Shown here: piece after piece, positions 36,301 to 47,403 of the stretch | Numbering within the stretch: the stretch's first letter is position 1 | How the letters are laid out: every line of letters starts with the position of its first letter | NCBI RefSeq assembly: GCF_030272615.1 | Contig: NC_081410.1 | Span: forward strand, 569,985,152-570,049,151 | DNA length: 64,000 bases | Direction of reading: 5' to 3' | Origin: Cryptomeria japonica | Lineage: Eukaryota; Streptophyta; Pinopsida; Cupressales; Cupressaceae | Program-made: the position numbers and the translations under genes | Notes under the pieces: generated by a model | Told to the model about the DNA's origin: nothing | The model's input: only the letters and a program-made list of their open reading frames with translations | Databases searched by the model: none

Positions 36301-36430
36301 CACCTTTGACCAAAACTCCACTCAGAACTTGTGACAATGCATTATATGACACAATTTTTTCTGCCTTTATAGCTTCCATAGGCTTAGAAGTAATCATTAA
36401 TCTTTCTATAGTCTTTGAAGTTGATGCCAT
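33338..36430 (-). pseudogene. Element C accessory ORF (MASTS family, about 1,030 codons)
   Basis: It is homologous to the ORFs of A and B: it starts MASTSKTIERL at 36430, has IILSRVHGENIYLERTHTIT near residue 110 (A has SRVHGEFFW.DTIHKITKEA), and shares an ENEKEQ word further on. The whole 3.1 kb is one frame with no frameshift, broken only by stops, including TAG at 36239 and 36047 and others near 35822, 35543, 35147, 35078, 34817 and 34562. The middle is Lys-rich and the last 300 residues are helical and charged (coiled-coil-like). It sits between gag and the polypurine tract, with no pol between. The function is unknown; absence of frameshifts over such length suggests it was a real protein at transposition. 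Confidence 0.75.
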
Positions 36431-36800
36431 TCTAGATGAACAAGATTCAAAGTAGGATGTTCAAAGAAATACCTTGTTTCACGCACATTGCCCTGCTTAT
36501 CAGTTGAAATGCCCAAGTTCACACTAGTTCGACTTTTTGCAACCTTCAATTCAGCTTGATTACATAGTTCACAAAGCAATTTCAGCAATTGAAAACAAAT
36601 AATCTTTCTCGGCTCAGCAAGCACTCCAATTTATTTATCGAATGCTTTAGGGTAAAAATGACACAAAGTAAAAACTTGCTTTTATCCTTTTTACCTACTG
36701 CATTAAATGCTCGCCTGTTAGGGTTACTAACCCTAATTTCACTACTCAAGGAGAAAACCGGTTGATAACATATTGACAAAAAGTTACCAAAATTTCATGC
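36431..36800 (-). promoter_or_regulatory. Putative internal promoter and leader of the element C ORF
   Basis: Upstream of the MASTS start, the minus strand carries GGATAAAAGCAAG near 36678-36690, preceded by AACAGGCGAGCATTTAATG. Element A has AACCGGCATGCAATTAATG and then ATTATAAAAGTAAG at the equivalent place. This suggests the accessory ORF has its own promoter; it is unproven. Confidence 0.4.
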
Positions 36801-36899
36801 TTCAAAATTCTTATACCGCTCATTTTTCTTAAGGAATCTGGAGGTAATTTGACCGTTAAGCTCCCCTTAGCCATATTAAAAAGGCTTAAGTCACTGATG

Positions 36900-38218
36900 T
36901 AGGGTTCTCTTCACTGGGTGAAGGAATAGTTTCTTCTCTAGGTGAGTCATCACTTTTCTTCTTCCAAATCCGATTCATTTCCTCTCTGGTTTCTTCAACA
37001 TTAACTTTCTACTTTCCTTTCTGATCCTTAGAAGAATTGACCGGTTTGCTATTTCTGGGTCTACAAAATTTTGCTAAGTGCCCTAGTTTGTTATAGTGAT
37101 AACAAGCCATACCAAATGATCTCCAAGATCCTATATTTCCTCTTCTTGTTCTTCTTCTATAGTTCATAGCCACATGACCAAAGTTATTACAGATCGTGCA
37201 AATAACATTTGTTACCTTTTCCATCTCAAATGGACTAAATCGGTTGTTGTAGGGTCTTTGTCAGTTCAGGTTTACTCAGTTGTCAAAATTCCTCATCCAG
37301 TCACCATTTGGTCTTGGATGTATGTGTGGTATAGGATTGTTTACTCCATATCTTCACTCAATAGATTTATGCCCATACATTCCACATGTGAAGCAATGAC
37401 CTTCAAATTTCTTGGACACATACCTAGTATTAGTATTGTAACTTGCATTTCTTTTAGGTTTGTCTCTACAAACATTTGTAGTGTGACTAGGTTTATGGAA
37501 AACAAAACAAATAGGTTTAAAGACCTTCTTACCAGTAGGCTAATTGATCTTAAGAGAAGATTTGTTCTTAGGAATGCTACTCTTTGTACTGGAGGATTCA
37601 CCTTTTTTAGATGTGTGAAAACCAAGTCTAGAGATATCACCCTTTGTCCTTTGTGATTGAATTTTTTTTTCCAGCATGGTAGAACTTTTGTTGAACTTCT
37701 CCAATTTCTCATTGGATTCAGTAAGTTGTTTGGTGAGATCTTCATTATGCTTTGACAAGTTCTCCGTCAGAGATGATGCAAGTTCTAGATCTAGTTTTAG
37801 GTTCCTTTTCTTCTCTTTCAGCAACCAAATGTTCATGCATAGTGACATTTTCTTGCTTGATCTTGGCAATCTCTTGATCTCTTTCCTTGTAAAGATCTTC
37901 AGTAGCTCTTCTGGCTTCTAGTTCCCGAGCCATGTGGATAGTGAGACCTTCTAGCTCTCTCCTCAGATTCAGTTTCTCACCATTTAACTTTTCAACTTCC
38001 TCTACTAAAGGATCAATATTGGCTTCATCTGAAGAACTATTATCAAATATCTCTAATAGTTGTTCAGTGAGCTCTCTCCTTTTGACTTGTAAAGCTTTCA
38101 GTTTGACCCTAAGGTTTTCAAGCTCATTTCTACTAGCTTCTAGCTCTCTATCCATCTCAAAGTATCTCATGTCCCCTATGGTGGTTTCAAGGCTCCCTTC
38201 TAAGCAATTAGACTTCAA
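36900..38218 (-). pseudogene. gag: Copia/Sirevirus-like gag of element C (frameshifted)
   Basis: It begins close to the primer site with a long coiled coil (ELEASRNELENLRVKLKAL; EVEKLNGEKLNLRREL) and then changes frame at least twice. Several CCHC-type knuckles follow: CFTCGMYGH near 37370, CTICNNFGHVAMNY (last Cys to Tyr) near 37175 and CYHYNKLGHLAKFC (second Cys to Tyr) near 37080. The N-terminal Copia gag domain seen in E (FNRDNLKIWKDRM) is missing. Downstream there is no protease, only the accessory ORF. Confidence 0.75.
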
Positions 38219-38227
38219 AGAAGTTAC

Positions 38228-38239
38228 GCTCTAATACCA
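38228..38239 (-). promoter_or_regulatory. Primer-binding site of element C
   Basis: The minus strand reads TGGTATTAGAGC, one C-to-T change from the tRNA-iMet complement, two bases inside the LTR. Confidence 0.85.
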
Positions 38240-38241
38240 AT

Positions 38242-39236
38242 TGATGGACTTGAAAAGAAATGAGAGGGGGGGGGTGTGAATCAGTGACACCAAAAATAAA
38301 ACTACTTCAAACACTAACCAGTGGATGAACTTAACAAAACTTTTAAACACAATGCATGCAATCCAAAATGATATAACAACATCCACAAAAACTAAAGCAT
38401 CCACCATAGCACAAGTGTTTGTACGTGGAAAACCCAAATAGGTAAAAACCACGGTGAGATGGAACTCAAAAGTTAACTAACTACAACAATAGATAACTGA
38501 CCGGTTAAGGTCTACAAAGTGCTCTGGTAGGAGCGAATATTGTTAGAGATCCCAAATCTTGATTAGAAACTTATACCCTGTTAAAGGTAGTACCCTATTA
38601 GGAGTAACCTCAGTGGAGGATTTCTGAATCCAAACTAATGGATCACCCTGTTAGAAGATTTATACATTGAAGCTTATTAAAGCTTACTTGGTTAGGGGAT
38701 TTGTCTTTGCTGTAATTGTTAGAAAACAATAGGATTAGTTTGATCTGTCTGAGTAGCACAATACTTTCTTGATCAGATCCTTCTAAACATATTCAACACT
38801 TCTCTTCTGCATACTCTGCAACTTAACTCTTTTGACCTTCACACATAACATAATACTTTCACTTATATCAAATAATTCATTGCGATGTCAATATATAGAC
38901 CTTATGATTTCATGTCGACCTTAAGAAATCATAACACAATTTCCTAGCTGCACTGTGATGATAACCAAATACTACTTGGAACAATCAAATACCAGTTTGA
39001 GTAAAACATATGAACCGTTATCCTTGAATCTCCTATCATCATCTCCGCTTGATCTCCATCTTGTCCTTCATTTGGGTGCCAACTTAGTATAACCAAAGGT
39101 TGTCTCCTATGCACATACCAGTTATCACAAAGTATTAGTTAGAGATTAGCCACTAAGTATACCAGTTGACAGTGTAAACAATTGAAGTTACACTGGTAGT
39201 CAATATAATCATATGCGTGTGTGTGAGTGTTTCATC
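38242..39236 (-). repeat. Element C 5' LTR, main piece
   Basis: It starts TGATGGACTTGAAAAG, like 23273. It is interrupted at 39236 by the CACTA element; the last 46 bp are at 53099-53144. Confidence 0.88.
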
Positions 39237-39480
39237 CAATAATACATTTGGACTAGATTTTCGACTGAGGTTTCCGACGGAGAAGGTATATTGTGGCCAA
39301 ATTTGATTTTTTTATTTTAAAAATGCCCGCATTCATCATAATTCTGATGGAAATTACCCATTTGGTTTTGACGAAGAAGGCATTAGCAATGAGAATTTTC
39401 TTTTTTTCAAAAAAGTGCTCGAGTTCATCATAATTCCGATGACAGTGGCCATTACAAAATAAAAAAAGAGGCGGGGGATT
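39237..39480. repeat. Left terminal and subterminal repeats of the CACTA element
   Basis: The terminal CAATAATACATTT is followed by TTTTCGACTGAGG, TTTCCGACGGAG and two copies of TTCATCATAATT(C/T)(C/T)GATG. Such subterminal motifs normally bind the element's TNPA-type protein. Confidence 0.65.
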
Positions 39481-39749
39481 CATTTGTGAGTTGCAATCTC
39501 GCGTAGGCATCTGTGGCGACTTCAACCCCCAAGAACATCAAACCCACGTCGAAGGAAATCCCATGTAGGAGGTAGATTCAAATTGCCCTAGTTTTTAATT
39601 TCATGTTGCAAAAAATATACATGTGGTGGTTAATTGTCCTAGTTTAATCTCGTAAAACCATAGAACTGTGATTGAGGAGTGAGCGTTCAATTTTGTATCA
39701 ACAATCCCTTCCTCTCGTATACGCGCGTGTTGATTGTTCACATGAGATC

Positions 39750-40435
39750 ACATCTCTTTGCGGCATCATATGAAACAATTCACGAGCCTTGTCCATGTTT
39801 CCACATTTTGCATTCATGTCAAGCAGGGCATTTCCAAGTACAACACCTAACAAAATTCCTCTATTTGTTATGCTTTGATGGATATCCATACCCTATTCCA
39901 AAGCTCCCATTTTTGCACAGGCAGGGAGGATGCTGGCAAAGGTTGTGGAATTTGGCTTTATGCCTTCCAATTTAATTTGCTTGAAAGTGTCTAAAGCCTT
40001 TTTGACACATCCATTTTGTGCATATCCAGGAATCATTGCAGTCCACGAGACAACATTTCTTTCAGGCATTCTATCAAATAGTTCATGTGCCTTGTCTATG
40101 CTTCCACATTTTGCATACATGTCTACCAAGGTAGTTACAACTACAACATCTGACAAAATTTCTCTATCCTTTATGCTTCGATGAATGTCCATACCCTGTT
40201 CAAAATCTCCCATTTTGGCACAGGCAGGGAGGATAGTAGCAATGGTCATGGAATTTGGCTTTACACCTATTGATTGCATTTGCTTGAAAGTTTCTAAAGC
40301 CTTCTCAACAAATCCATTTTGTGCAGTTGCAACTACATGTGACAAAATTCCTCTATCTTTTATGCTTTGATGGATGTCCATACCCTGTTCCAAAGCTCCC
40401 ATTTTGGCACAGGCTAGGAGTAGGCTGGCAAACAT
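39750..40435 (-). pseudogene. Captured PLS-class PPR protein fragment
   Basis: About 230 residues of pentatricopeptide repeats are present: IKPNSTTFASILPACAKMGA, LVDMYAKCGSIDKAHELFD and RNVVSWTAMIPGYAQNG, with the QGMDIHRSIKDR linker typical of plant organelle RNA-processing PPR proteins. Both ends are missing and one repeat unit has an internal deletion (HVVATAQNG). One TAG at 39893-39895 stands where the neighbouring repeat has CAG. The fragment lies inside the CACTA element, upstream of and opposite to the transposase, so it looks like a host-gene capture. It is not a working gene. Confidence 0.85.
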
Positions 40436-41950
40436 AACTAAAGAAATGCAATGATCAGCTCCAAAGACATCAAACCACTACTAACAAAACCGAGAGTCTA
40501 AAATATGATAGGGAATAGTGTGAGCTATCCTGAAATAAAATATTTTATTTTCAATTTCAACTAAAACATAATTACTCAGCCATTTAATGTTATTAATAAG
40601 TGTTTAATTTATGAAAGAGATAAATGGTTGGCCACAAGTACATGAGTTACTAAATGCACACAAATAAGTGAATTTGATATTCAAAACTATCTACAATGAA
40701 TTCAATTCTTGTCCATTAGTCATTTATGTTTGCAATAAGCATCTTTCTTTGTTTTTCTTAATCTGTATTCATAGTTATGTGCATATTTCACATTCTATAA
40801 TTAGGATATCAATTGCTATGGCTGAACACTAGCATGATGTTTGTGTTGTGGTATAGATGCATGGAAACATAATTATGGGATTGTTATATTATAGAGATCA
40901 TAAATCTAGATATCGCATATTAGTTATAGCTCTTCTTGGATTGAGTCTAAAGTTGACATACAGTCATAAAGCCATTATTAGCAAATCTATCCATTTCTAG
41001 TAAAGACAATTGAGAAAGTCATTTTGATATTGAGAGTTTCTTATCTGTTTACCTACTGAACATTATTAAGGCATAATATTTAGTTCTATTTATCTCTCTT
41101 GCAAAACCTTTGTAAGTGTCCTAGATTGTCCCTACTACTCACTCTTCAATTCGAAAAAATGGAGTTCTAAAGAATTGTTGCACAAGATGGTGTTGAACGT
41201 ATCAACAAGGCTAGCATGGAAGGCATGTTCAAGATTCCACTTGTACAACTTACAACAAATGATTTGTTGATAGAAGAAATTCTTGAAATAGGGATACAAT
41301 CGAAAGACAAGTAAGTACATCAAACTTCCTCGGTTGAAAGTAAAATCTATGTATAAAAAGAGTACATTGAATCCCAATCCATAAACACAATAGAGATACC
41401 GATGGAGACTTAATTGGATGTAGCATGTCGCACCAAAGTTGTTAGAGTATGCTAAGCTAGTACATAATGTTTCATAAAGCCACATTAGTATTTTACCTAG
41501 ATCATTATCTACCAAAACTAACTATAGTAATCCTTTTGAGGATTAATTTCATGGTGCTAGATCTTCATTTAGTTCCACTTCTTGTTGGAGATAAGAACAG
41601 TTATTTCTTGAGGTAGATGAATATCCCATCAATAAAGGACAAGACCCTTTCTAGAATATAACAAATTCTACTCCAACAAAAGATCATGGGGGTTTCACTA
41701 GAGATATTGAATAAGAGATAGACTTCTATTGCTACATTAAAAGTATTGGCATGTTCTTCATTTATTGATGTAAACTCTCTGTGATACCACCATAACCAAC
41801 AAAGGTGTAAAAAGTTGTTTTCAATGCATGGATTTTTAGGATTGTCCTTTGAGAAAATAGAATTAAAGTATGGAAGCAGGATCTGCCAGCTCCTGAGGGA
41901 AAGACCATGTCAGACAATAATTTCTATTTTCTTTCCCGTGAAGAAATACC
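40436..41950. other. CACTA interior with little recognisable content
   Basis: It is AT-rich. At 41158-41311 a plus-strand stretch reads as coherent protein after one stop (RIVAQDGVERINKASMEGMF and VQLTTNDLLIEEI) and ends at a GTAAGT-like donor, so it could be a captured exon. Nothing else is supported. Confidence 0.35.
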
Positions 41951-44900
41951 ATGTCAGACAATATCAACGAACAACAAAATAAGGAGTAAATTAGTAGATT
42001 GTGGTCTAACTTGAAAAGAAAAGGTGATGGAAAATGTTGTTGTCCATGCAAAATTTGTAAGGAGTTAAAGACTAGAAGACTTCTAATCAAAACAATGAAG
42101 AAACATTGTAGGCTGCATGGTCACATTGAAGGTGGACATGATTATCATCCATTGGTAAGTTTTTCATTATATCATTTTGACAATTTATATACATAATAAA
42201 TCACGTGATGATGAGATCATGATCACGGTTTATTTATGTATATCAATTTTATATAGGTCGAGCACTCCGGAGCACATGGTATGGATCAACACAACCCTGA
42301 GAATATGGTTGTCAAAGTGGACAAACATGGAGGTGTGAATATTGAAGCTAAAGATAATGATCCCATGGAAGATGACAATCATGAGCCAGAAAACACAATT
42401 GAAGATGATGGTAGAAATACATTGATCCATGAATCACTTAGTACTCGCGCAACTGATCATGATGATGAAGATGACCTTGATGTTTTTCATGATGTCCCTC
42501 TACTTGAGAAGGCATCTGAGGCCCTTTATGAAGGCTCGCAGGCAACTCTTCTCTCCGCTATATTATTGTTGGTGAACTTGAAGGTTATGAATGGTTTATC
42601 CAACATAACAATGTCACGTATGTTAAGGCATGTCATCTATGTCATAATAAACTGTGAATCATGTTGTACCATTAATATTCTTTATTATAACAAATTATAT
42701 TTTGTTGATGTAGATTGATAGGTGAGTTTTTGTTACCACCATCAAATATTCTACCTCGCTCATACCGAGAATTATCTGTCGTTATGAAAGATATTGGAAT
42801 GGAGTATCAAGCAATAGATGATTGTCCCAATGATCATATTATATATCACAAACAACATGAATTTCAAACTGAATGCCCTGAATGTCATATCAGTAGATAT
42901 TGAACAGATCAAATAACAAAAAGGGTTCCTCGCAAGGTTCTTCGCTATATTCCCATTATTCCACGTATGCAACGATTATTCAAGTGCACTATCTTGGCAC
43001 AATTTATGGATTACCATGCACGCAATAGAAGTCAAGATGGCATTATTCGAATGCCTGTGGATGGTTTAGCATTTATGGACATAGAGGAAAAGTGGCCACA
43101 CTTTAAAGAAGAACCTCATAATCTCAGGCTTTCATTGGCAGTGGACGGTGTCAATCCATTTGGAGAGATGAGATCTGTTTACTTAGTGTGGCCTGTTTTT
43201 GTTATCAACAATAACATTCCTCCATGGATTTCAATAAAGAGGGAGCACATAATGTTGGCAATGATTGTTCCAGGTATTTTATCATTTAAATATAGTCGTC
43301 TAAATTTAATTATAAATATTGCAGTAAAATGGTCATAATAATTATGTAATGTTTTTGTTCATTCGATTAGGTAAGTACCAAGTTAAAGATATAAATGTAT
43401 ATATCAAGCCTCTTATCAATGAGTTGCTGGAGTTATGGAATGGTGTCACTATGTATGACATCTCTAGACCAATAGGACAAAGACAATTTCAATTCCATGC
43501 GATGCTTCTATGGACAATACATGATGCCCCGGGGCTAACACATTTTTGTGGTATGTTATAGTGTTTAAGTTGTGCATGAACATTATAATTCAAAAAATTA
43601 TCATATTTAATCCAATTATACATTATCTTGTAGGTCTTCAAACAAAGGGAAAATTTGCATGTCCTGTTTGTGGTCCAAAGATGAAATCTCATCATTCAAA
43701 AAGTTTAGGAAAGCAGGTGTTTGATGTGTATAGGCACTTTCTGCTCAAAAATCATAAGTATCGAAATACTGAAAAACATCTTTTCAATGGGAAAGAAGAG
43801 AATACATCAAAGCCATGAAGAATGACACCTCACCTGTGGAAGTTGGAATATGATAGAATTAATCATCAAGGTAATGTCATTCCATCTATTGGTTTGTCAT
43901 AAAACATCTTTTCTATTTTGTTTTGTTTACTGATGATGTGATTGATGATGATGAAGGTTGTGAAGGCATAAATGACCACCTTCCTAAGGGAATAAAAAGT
44001 TATCCCCAACAATTTAGTAGGTTACCCTACTATGAGCAGTTACAAATTGTTCATTTGTTTGATAGTATGCATATTGGAAAGAATATAACAAAGACATTAT
44101 GGAAAATATTGGATGGAAGGTGTGACAAAGAAAAAATTGTCAAAATATGTAGTGACATTCAGGATTCCAATCATGCAATGATAAATTTCATTCAATCAAA
44201 TAGCCATGGAGACTAGATTAATATAAGTGAGCTTCCTTGGTTATTAACGGACCAGCAAAGCAATGCTATAAAAGAAGTCATACAAAAAATTCGATTTCCC
44301 ACAGGATTTGCTGTGAACATAAACAATCTCATATCAAAGAAAAGTGAATTTGGGCCAGGGATGAAAACGCATGATTGGCATACCTTCATTAAGGTAATTC
44401 ATGTTCTTGTGTTTTTAGTATGTATTTAAGTACTAAGCGTACGTGTACTTTTCATTATGTTACAAAAAAATGAAAAGATAATTTTATAATTGTTGCAGTA
44501 CGTTCTACCTCTATCTCTCCCAGACGACTTCGACAATAATGTCAAGCAAGTCATATATGATCTTGGAAAATACATAAGGTAAGTAGTTATATTTGTTTAG
44601 TTCGTTGTATAGATATTATATTTGTGATTTGTTTTACTTCTTATGTAATATATTTTTTTGCATCTTGAATACCTTGTCGATGGTTGTCATGTAAAGAAAT
44701 CCATAAAGATGATATAAAATATTGGAAGAGAAAAATTCCTCATTTAATGTGTGAAATGCAAAAGTGTCTACCTCCAACTTTTTTCAATGCACAAGAACAC
44801 TACCTCATACACCAAGTTGAGGAGATTGAATTGTGTGGACCTGTACACACTAGGTCAATGTGGATGGTTGAGAGGCACTTGAAATTTTTGAAGGCTTTGG

Positions 44901-46063
44901 TTCAACAAAGAGCACATCCTGAGGGTTCTATGGTGGAGGGATATATGGTATACCAAACTATGGTGTACATTTCTGAATATCTTCCTAAGTTTGCAGCAAA
45001 GATCCACGTGGATCGCATTTGGGATCCCAACACCATTAACAAATTTGAAGGGGAGTACTTGATGGGGAAAGGTAGATTGGGGAAAGTGAGAGGTAATTAT
45101 AAGATGTTATTGTAGTTAATTAATTCTTAATCTTCAAAATAAATCGATTGTAAGACGTCTATTTATTTTTTGTATAGTTGGTCGAGAGTGGGATGCACTA
45201 CATTTGTATATTACAAACAATCTTGATTGGATGACGGTATGGATTGAATGTTGTCAACATTCTGGACACACGTTAACATGGGAAGGTGTAGCTTCATTGG
45301 TTAAAGAAGCACATCGTAATGGAGATTCCAATGTTACACAAAGGGAAATTGATTTAGCATATGGTTTAAGATATAAACAAGTACGTATAAATTTATTAAT
45401 CACCCATATGTTTATCAACTCACAATGCAATAAATTTTACATGTTTGACATATTGCAGGTCAAACACCACAATGCTATGTGCTGCAATGGTCATAAATTT
45501 TGCATAAAAAAGTTGGATGACACGAAGAAAACTTGTGATTCTGGCATCACTACAGTCTTTGAGGTGAAAAATATTTCATCGAGAAATGACATTCATCCTC
45601 AACAGTCTCAAAATCGATACTATGGCATTTTGGATGATATACTTGAGTGTGACTTTAATTCCTTCAAATTAGTTTTGTTTGTCGTCAAATGGTACAAGCT
45701 ACGATTGAATAAAAATGATCCTAATAGAACTGTTATTGAACATGATAATGGTTTTATAATGCTAAATACAAGGTCATTTGAACCAGTTGGGGATGAGCCC
45801 TATGTTCTTCCAAGCCAATGTGAGCAAGTATTTTACTCAGAGGTTCCACATAAACCGGGTTGATCATTTGTTGTTAGACATGATCCAAGAGGAAGGCCGA
45901 TAAAGTATAATGTGATGGAAGAAGAAGATACCGAAGAAGTAGAAGATGAAGTGGATGATGATCACGATCAACAGTTTCACAATGACAATGAAGAAGAAGA
46001 AGAAGAAGAAGAAGAAGAAGAAGAAGAAGAAGATGATGATGATGATGATGATGATGACGATGG

Positions 46064-46111
<48 letters not shown>

Positions 46112-46153
46112 CGATGGTGATGGTGATGATGGTGATGATGATGGTGAAGACGT

Positions 46154-46197
<44 letters not shown>

Positions 46198-46235
46198 GTG
46201 ATGATGACCTTGATGTTCAAGATGATGAGGAATGA
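41951..46235 (+). pseudogene. TNP2-like CACTA transposase with DUF4218 and DUF4216 regions
   Basis: This would cut and join transposon ends. Suggested exons are 41951-42154, 42257-42617, 42722-43273, 43371-43550, 43634-43870, 43957-44393, 44499-44578, about 44675-45092, and further ones to 46235; most introns show GT...AG and keep phase. In order: a CCPCKIC N-terminal zinc motif, transposase core (LRLSLAVDGVNPFGEM, WPVFVINNNIPPW, KGKFACPVCGPK, HLFDSMHIGKN), the DUF4218 region (LPPTFFNAQEHYLIH, MVERHLKFLKALV) and the DUF4216 region (DFNSFKLVLFVVKWYK). A Glu/Asp-rich tail ends it. In-frame stops lie at 41987, 42901, 43816, 44214 and 45861; the last stands where W is expected. Confidence 0.88.
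45988..46213 (+). repeat. GAA and GAT triplet microsatellite coding an acidic tail
   Basis: A (GAA)n run of about 14 units passes into long (GAT)n runs with GAC and GGT variants. In the transposase frame this gives poly-Glu then poly-Asp. The period of three keeps the frame open whatever the repeat number. Confidence 0.9.
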
Positions 46236-46645
46236 AATGTATGAGGAATGCGATTAGTATATTATCTATTGAATATTGACTTCTTGATAGAATTTTTTTT
46301 ACATAATTAATTCATTCTATTTTGAATTCTAATGCCATTACATAATTAATTCATGATGCACCTTTTAATATGGAGATGGAGATAGGGGGTGTGACTATTT
46401 CTGTGACAATTTTTAAACTGTGTTTATTTATGGAAATTGGATTGTTTATTAGCTATGTGACTATTTATGTGACCATTTAGTTGAGGATCCTGCATAGTCT
46501 ACATAAAGTAAAGGTAAGGAATTACAAAATTTACAATGATTTTGATGACAACATCTTTTTATTATTTAATACTCTTTTTGTCTACAAAGTTCATGTTGTG
46601 TATGATGTAATTTCGCTAACATTTTTTATTTTTTTCTTTGTCACA

Positions 46646-47061
46646 GGCCGACATGGATCCATCACATATCACAAATAGAGATGTACCTTTCAACACTTCT
46701 ACTGAGCAGGTAAACCTCATTGTAATTGTACAAATTAGGTAGAAGCAAACTGTTACATTATTATGTTCTTTTTTTTAGTGATTTATACTAATTTTGTAAT
46801 TGTTAATGATATTCTTGACACAGACGGATGTTCGGGGAAAGGGAAAGGGAGTTGCAGTACCTAAGCACCTTTCTATGGATGTGGAATCATTAGGGTTAAG
46901 CAATGATGACCCTGAAGATCCCACAGACCTTGTGAAATTCTTTAAAATGCCTTTTATAAAAATTAGAAAAGAGATTGTTGCTTTGGCAGCCATGCATCCT
47001 ACCACTGATGAGATACGACAGAGGGTGGAATTATTGTATAAGACATCAGAAAAGTTGCAAG
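46646..47061 (+). pseudogene. Second CACTA gene, 5' exons only (TNPA-like position)
   Basis: Two exon-like pieces bounded by AG and GT sites are visible: about 46648-46709 (MDPSHITNRDVPFNTSTEQ) and about 46824-47060 (GKGKGVAVPKHLSMDVESLG, MPFIKIRKEIVALAAMH, ending KLQ before GTAAGC). Position after TNP2 on the same strand is where En/Spm elements carry the TNPA-type DNA-binding gene. I see no diagnostic domain. It fades out before the antisense gene at 47404, which may have replaced the rest. Confidence 0.45.
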
Positions 47062-47403
47062 TAAGCAGTAATGAAAGCTTTAATTATAACAAAAGTTCAA
47101 TAATGGTTTATATTTTATTCTCTTTTTATGTCATTAACTAAAATATGTACGTATTGTTTTTACAACAATTTATCCACCCTCATGAAAGTCGTTCCTACGA
47201 TTAGGGTGTTGCAGGATCAGGTGATGATGATTTTCTTGTATTATCACTTGCTTGGCTTATCGCTCTGAGTACTCAAAACACATCATACTTGATACTGTCA
47301 ATTTTCAAAATAAAGGTTCATCCTTGTTTACAATTCTTGCACTTTTCATATATTTAATGTTTGATATATTTAATGTATTATTCTTTACATGCTATCAATG
47401 TTA

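Noticed and set aside
33338-36430. Envelope-like protein of a Sirevirus
   Set aside because: The position fits, but no signal peptide, cleavage site or hydrophobic transmembrane segment is visible in A, B or C.
45864-46220. Long minus-strand frame of Ile/Val/Phe
   Set aside because: It is the antisense of the GAA/GAT microsatellite; the plus strand is the coding one.
45946-46257. Poly-Lys/poly-Met frame on the plus strand
   Set aside because: It is a shifted reading of the same triplet repeat.
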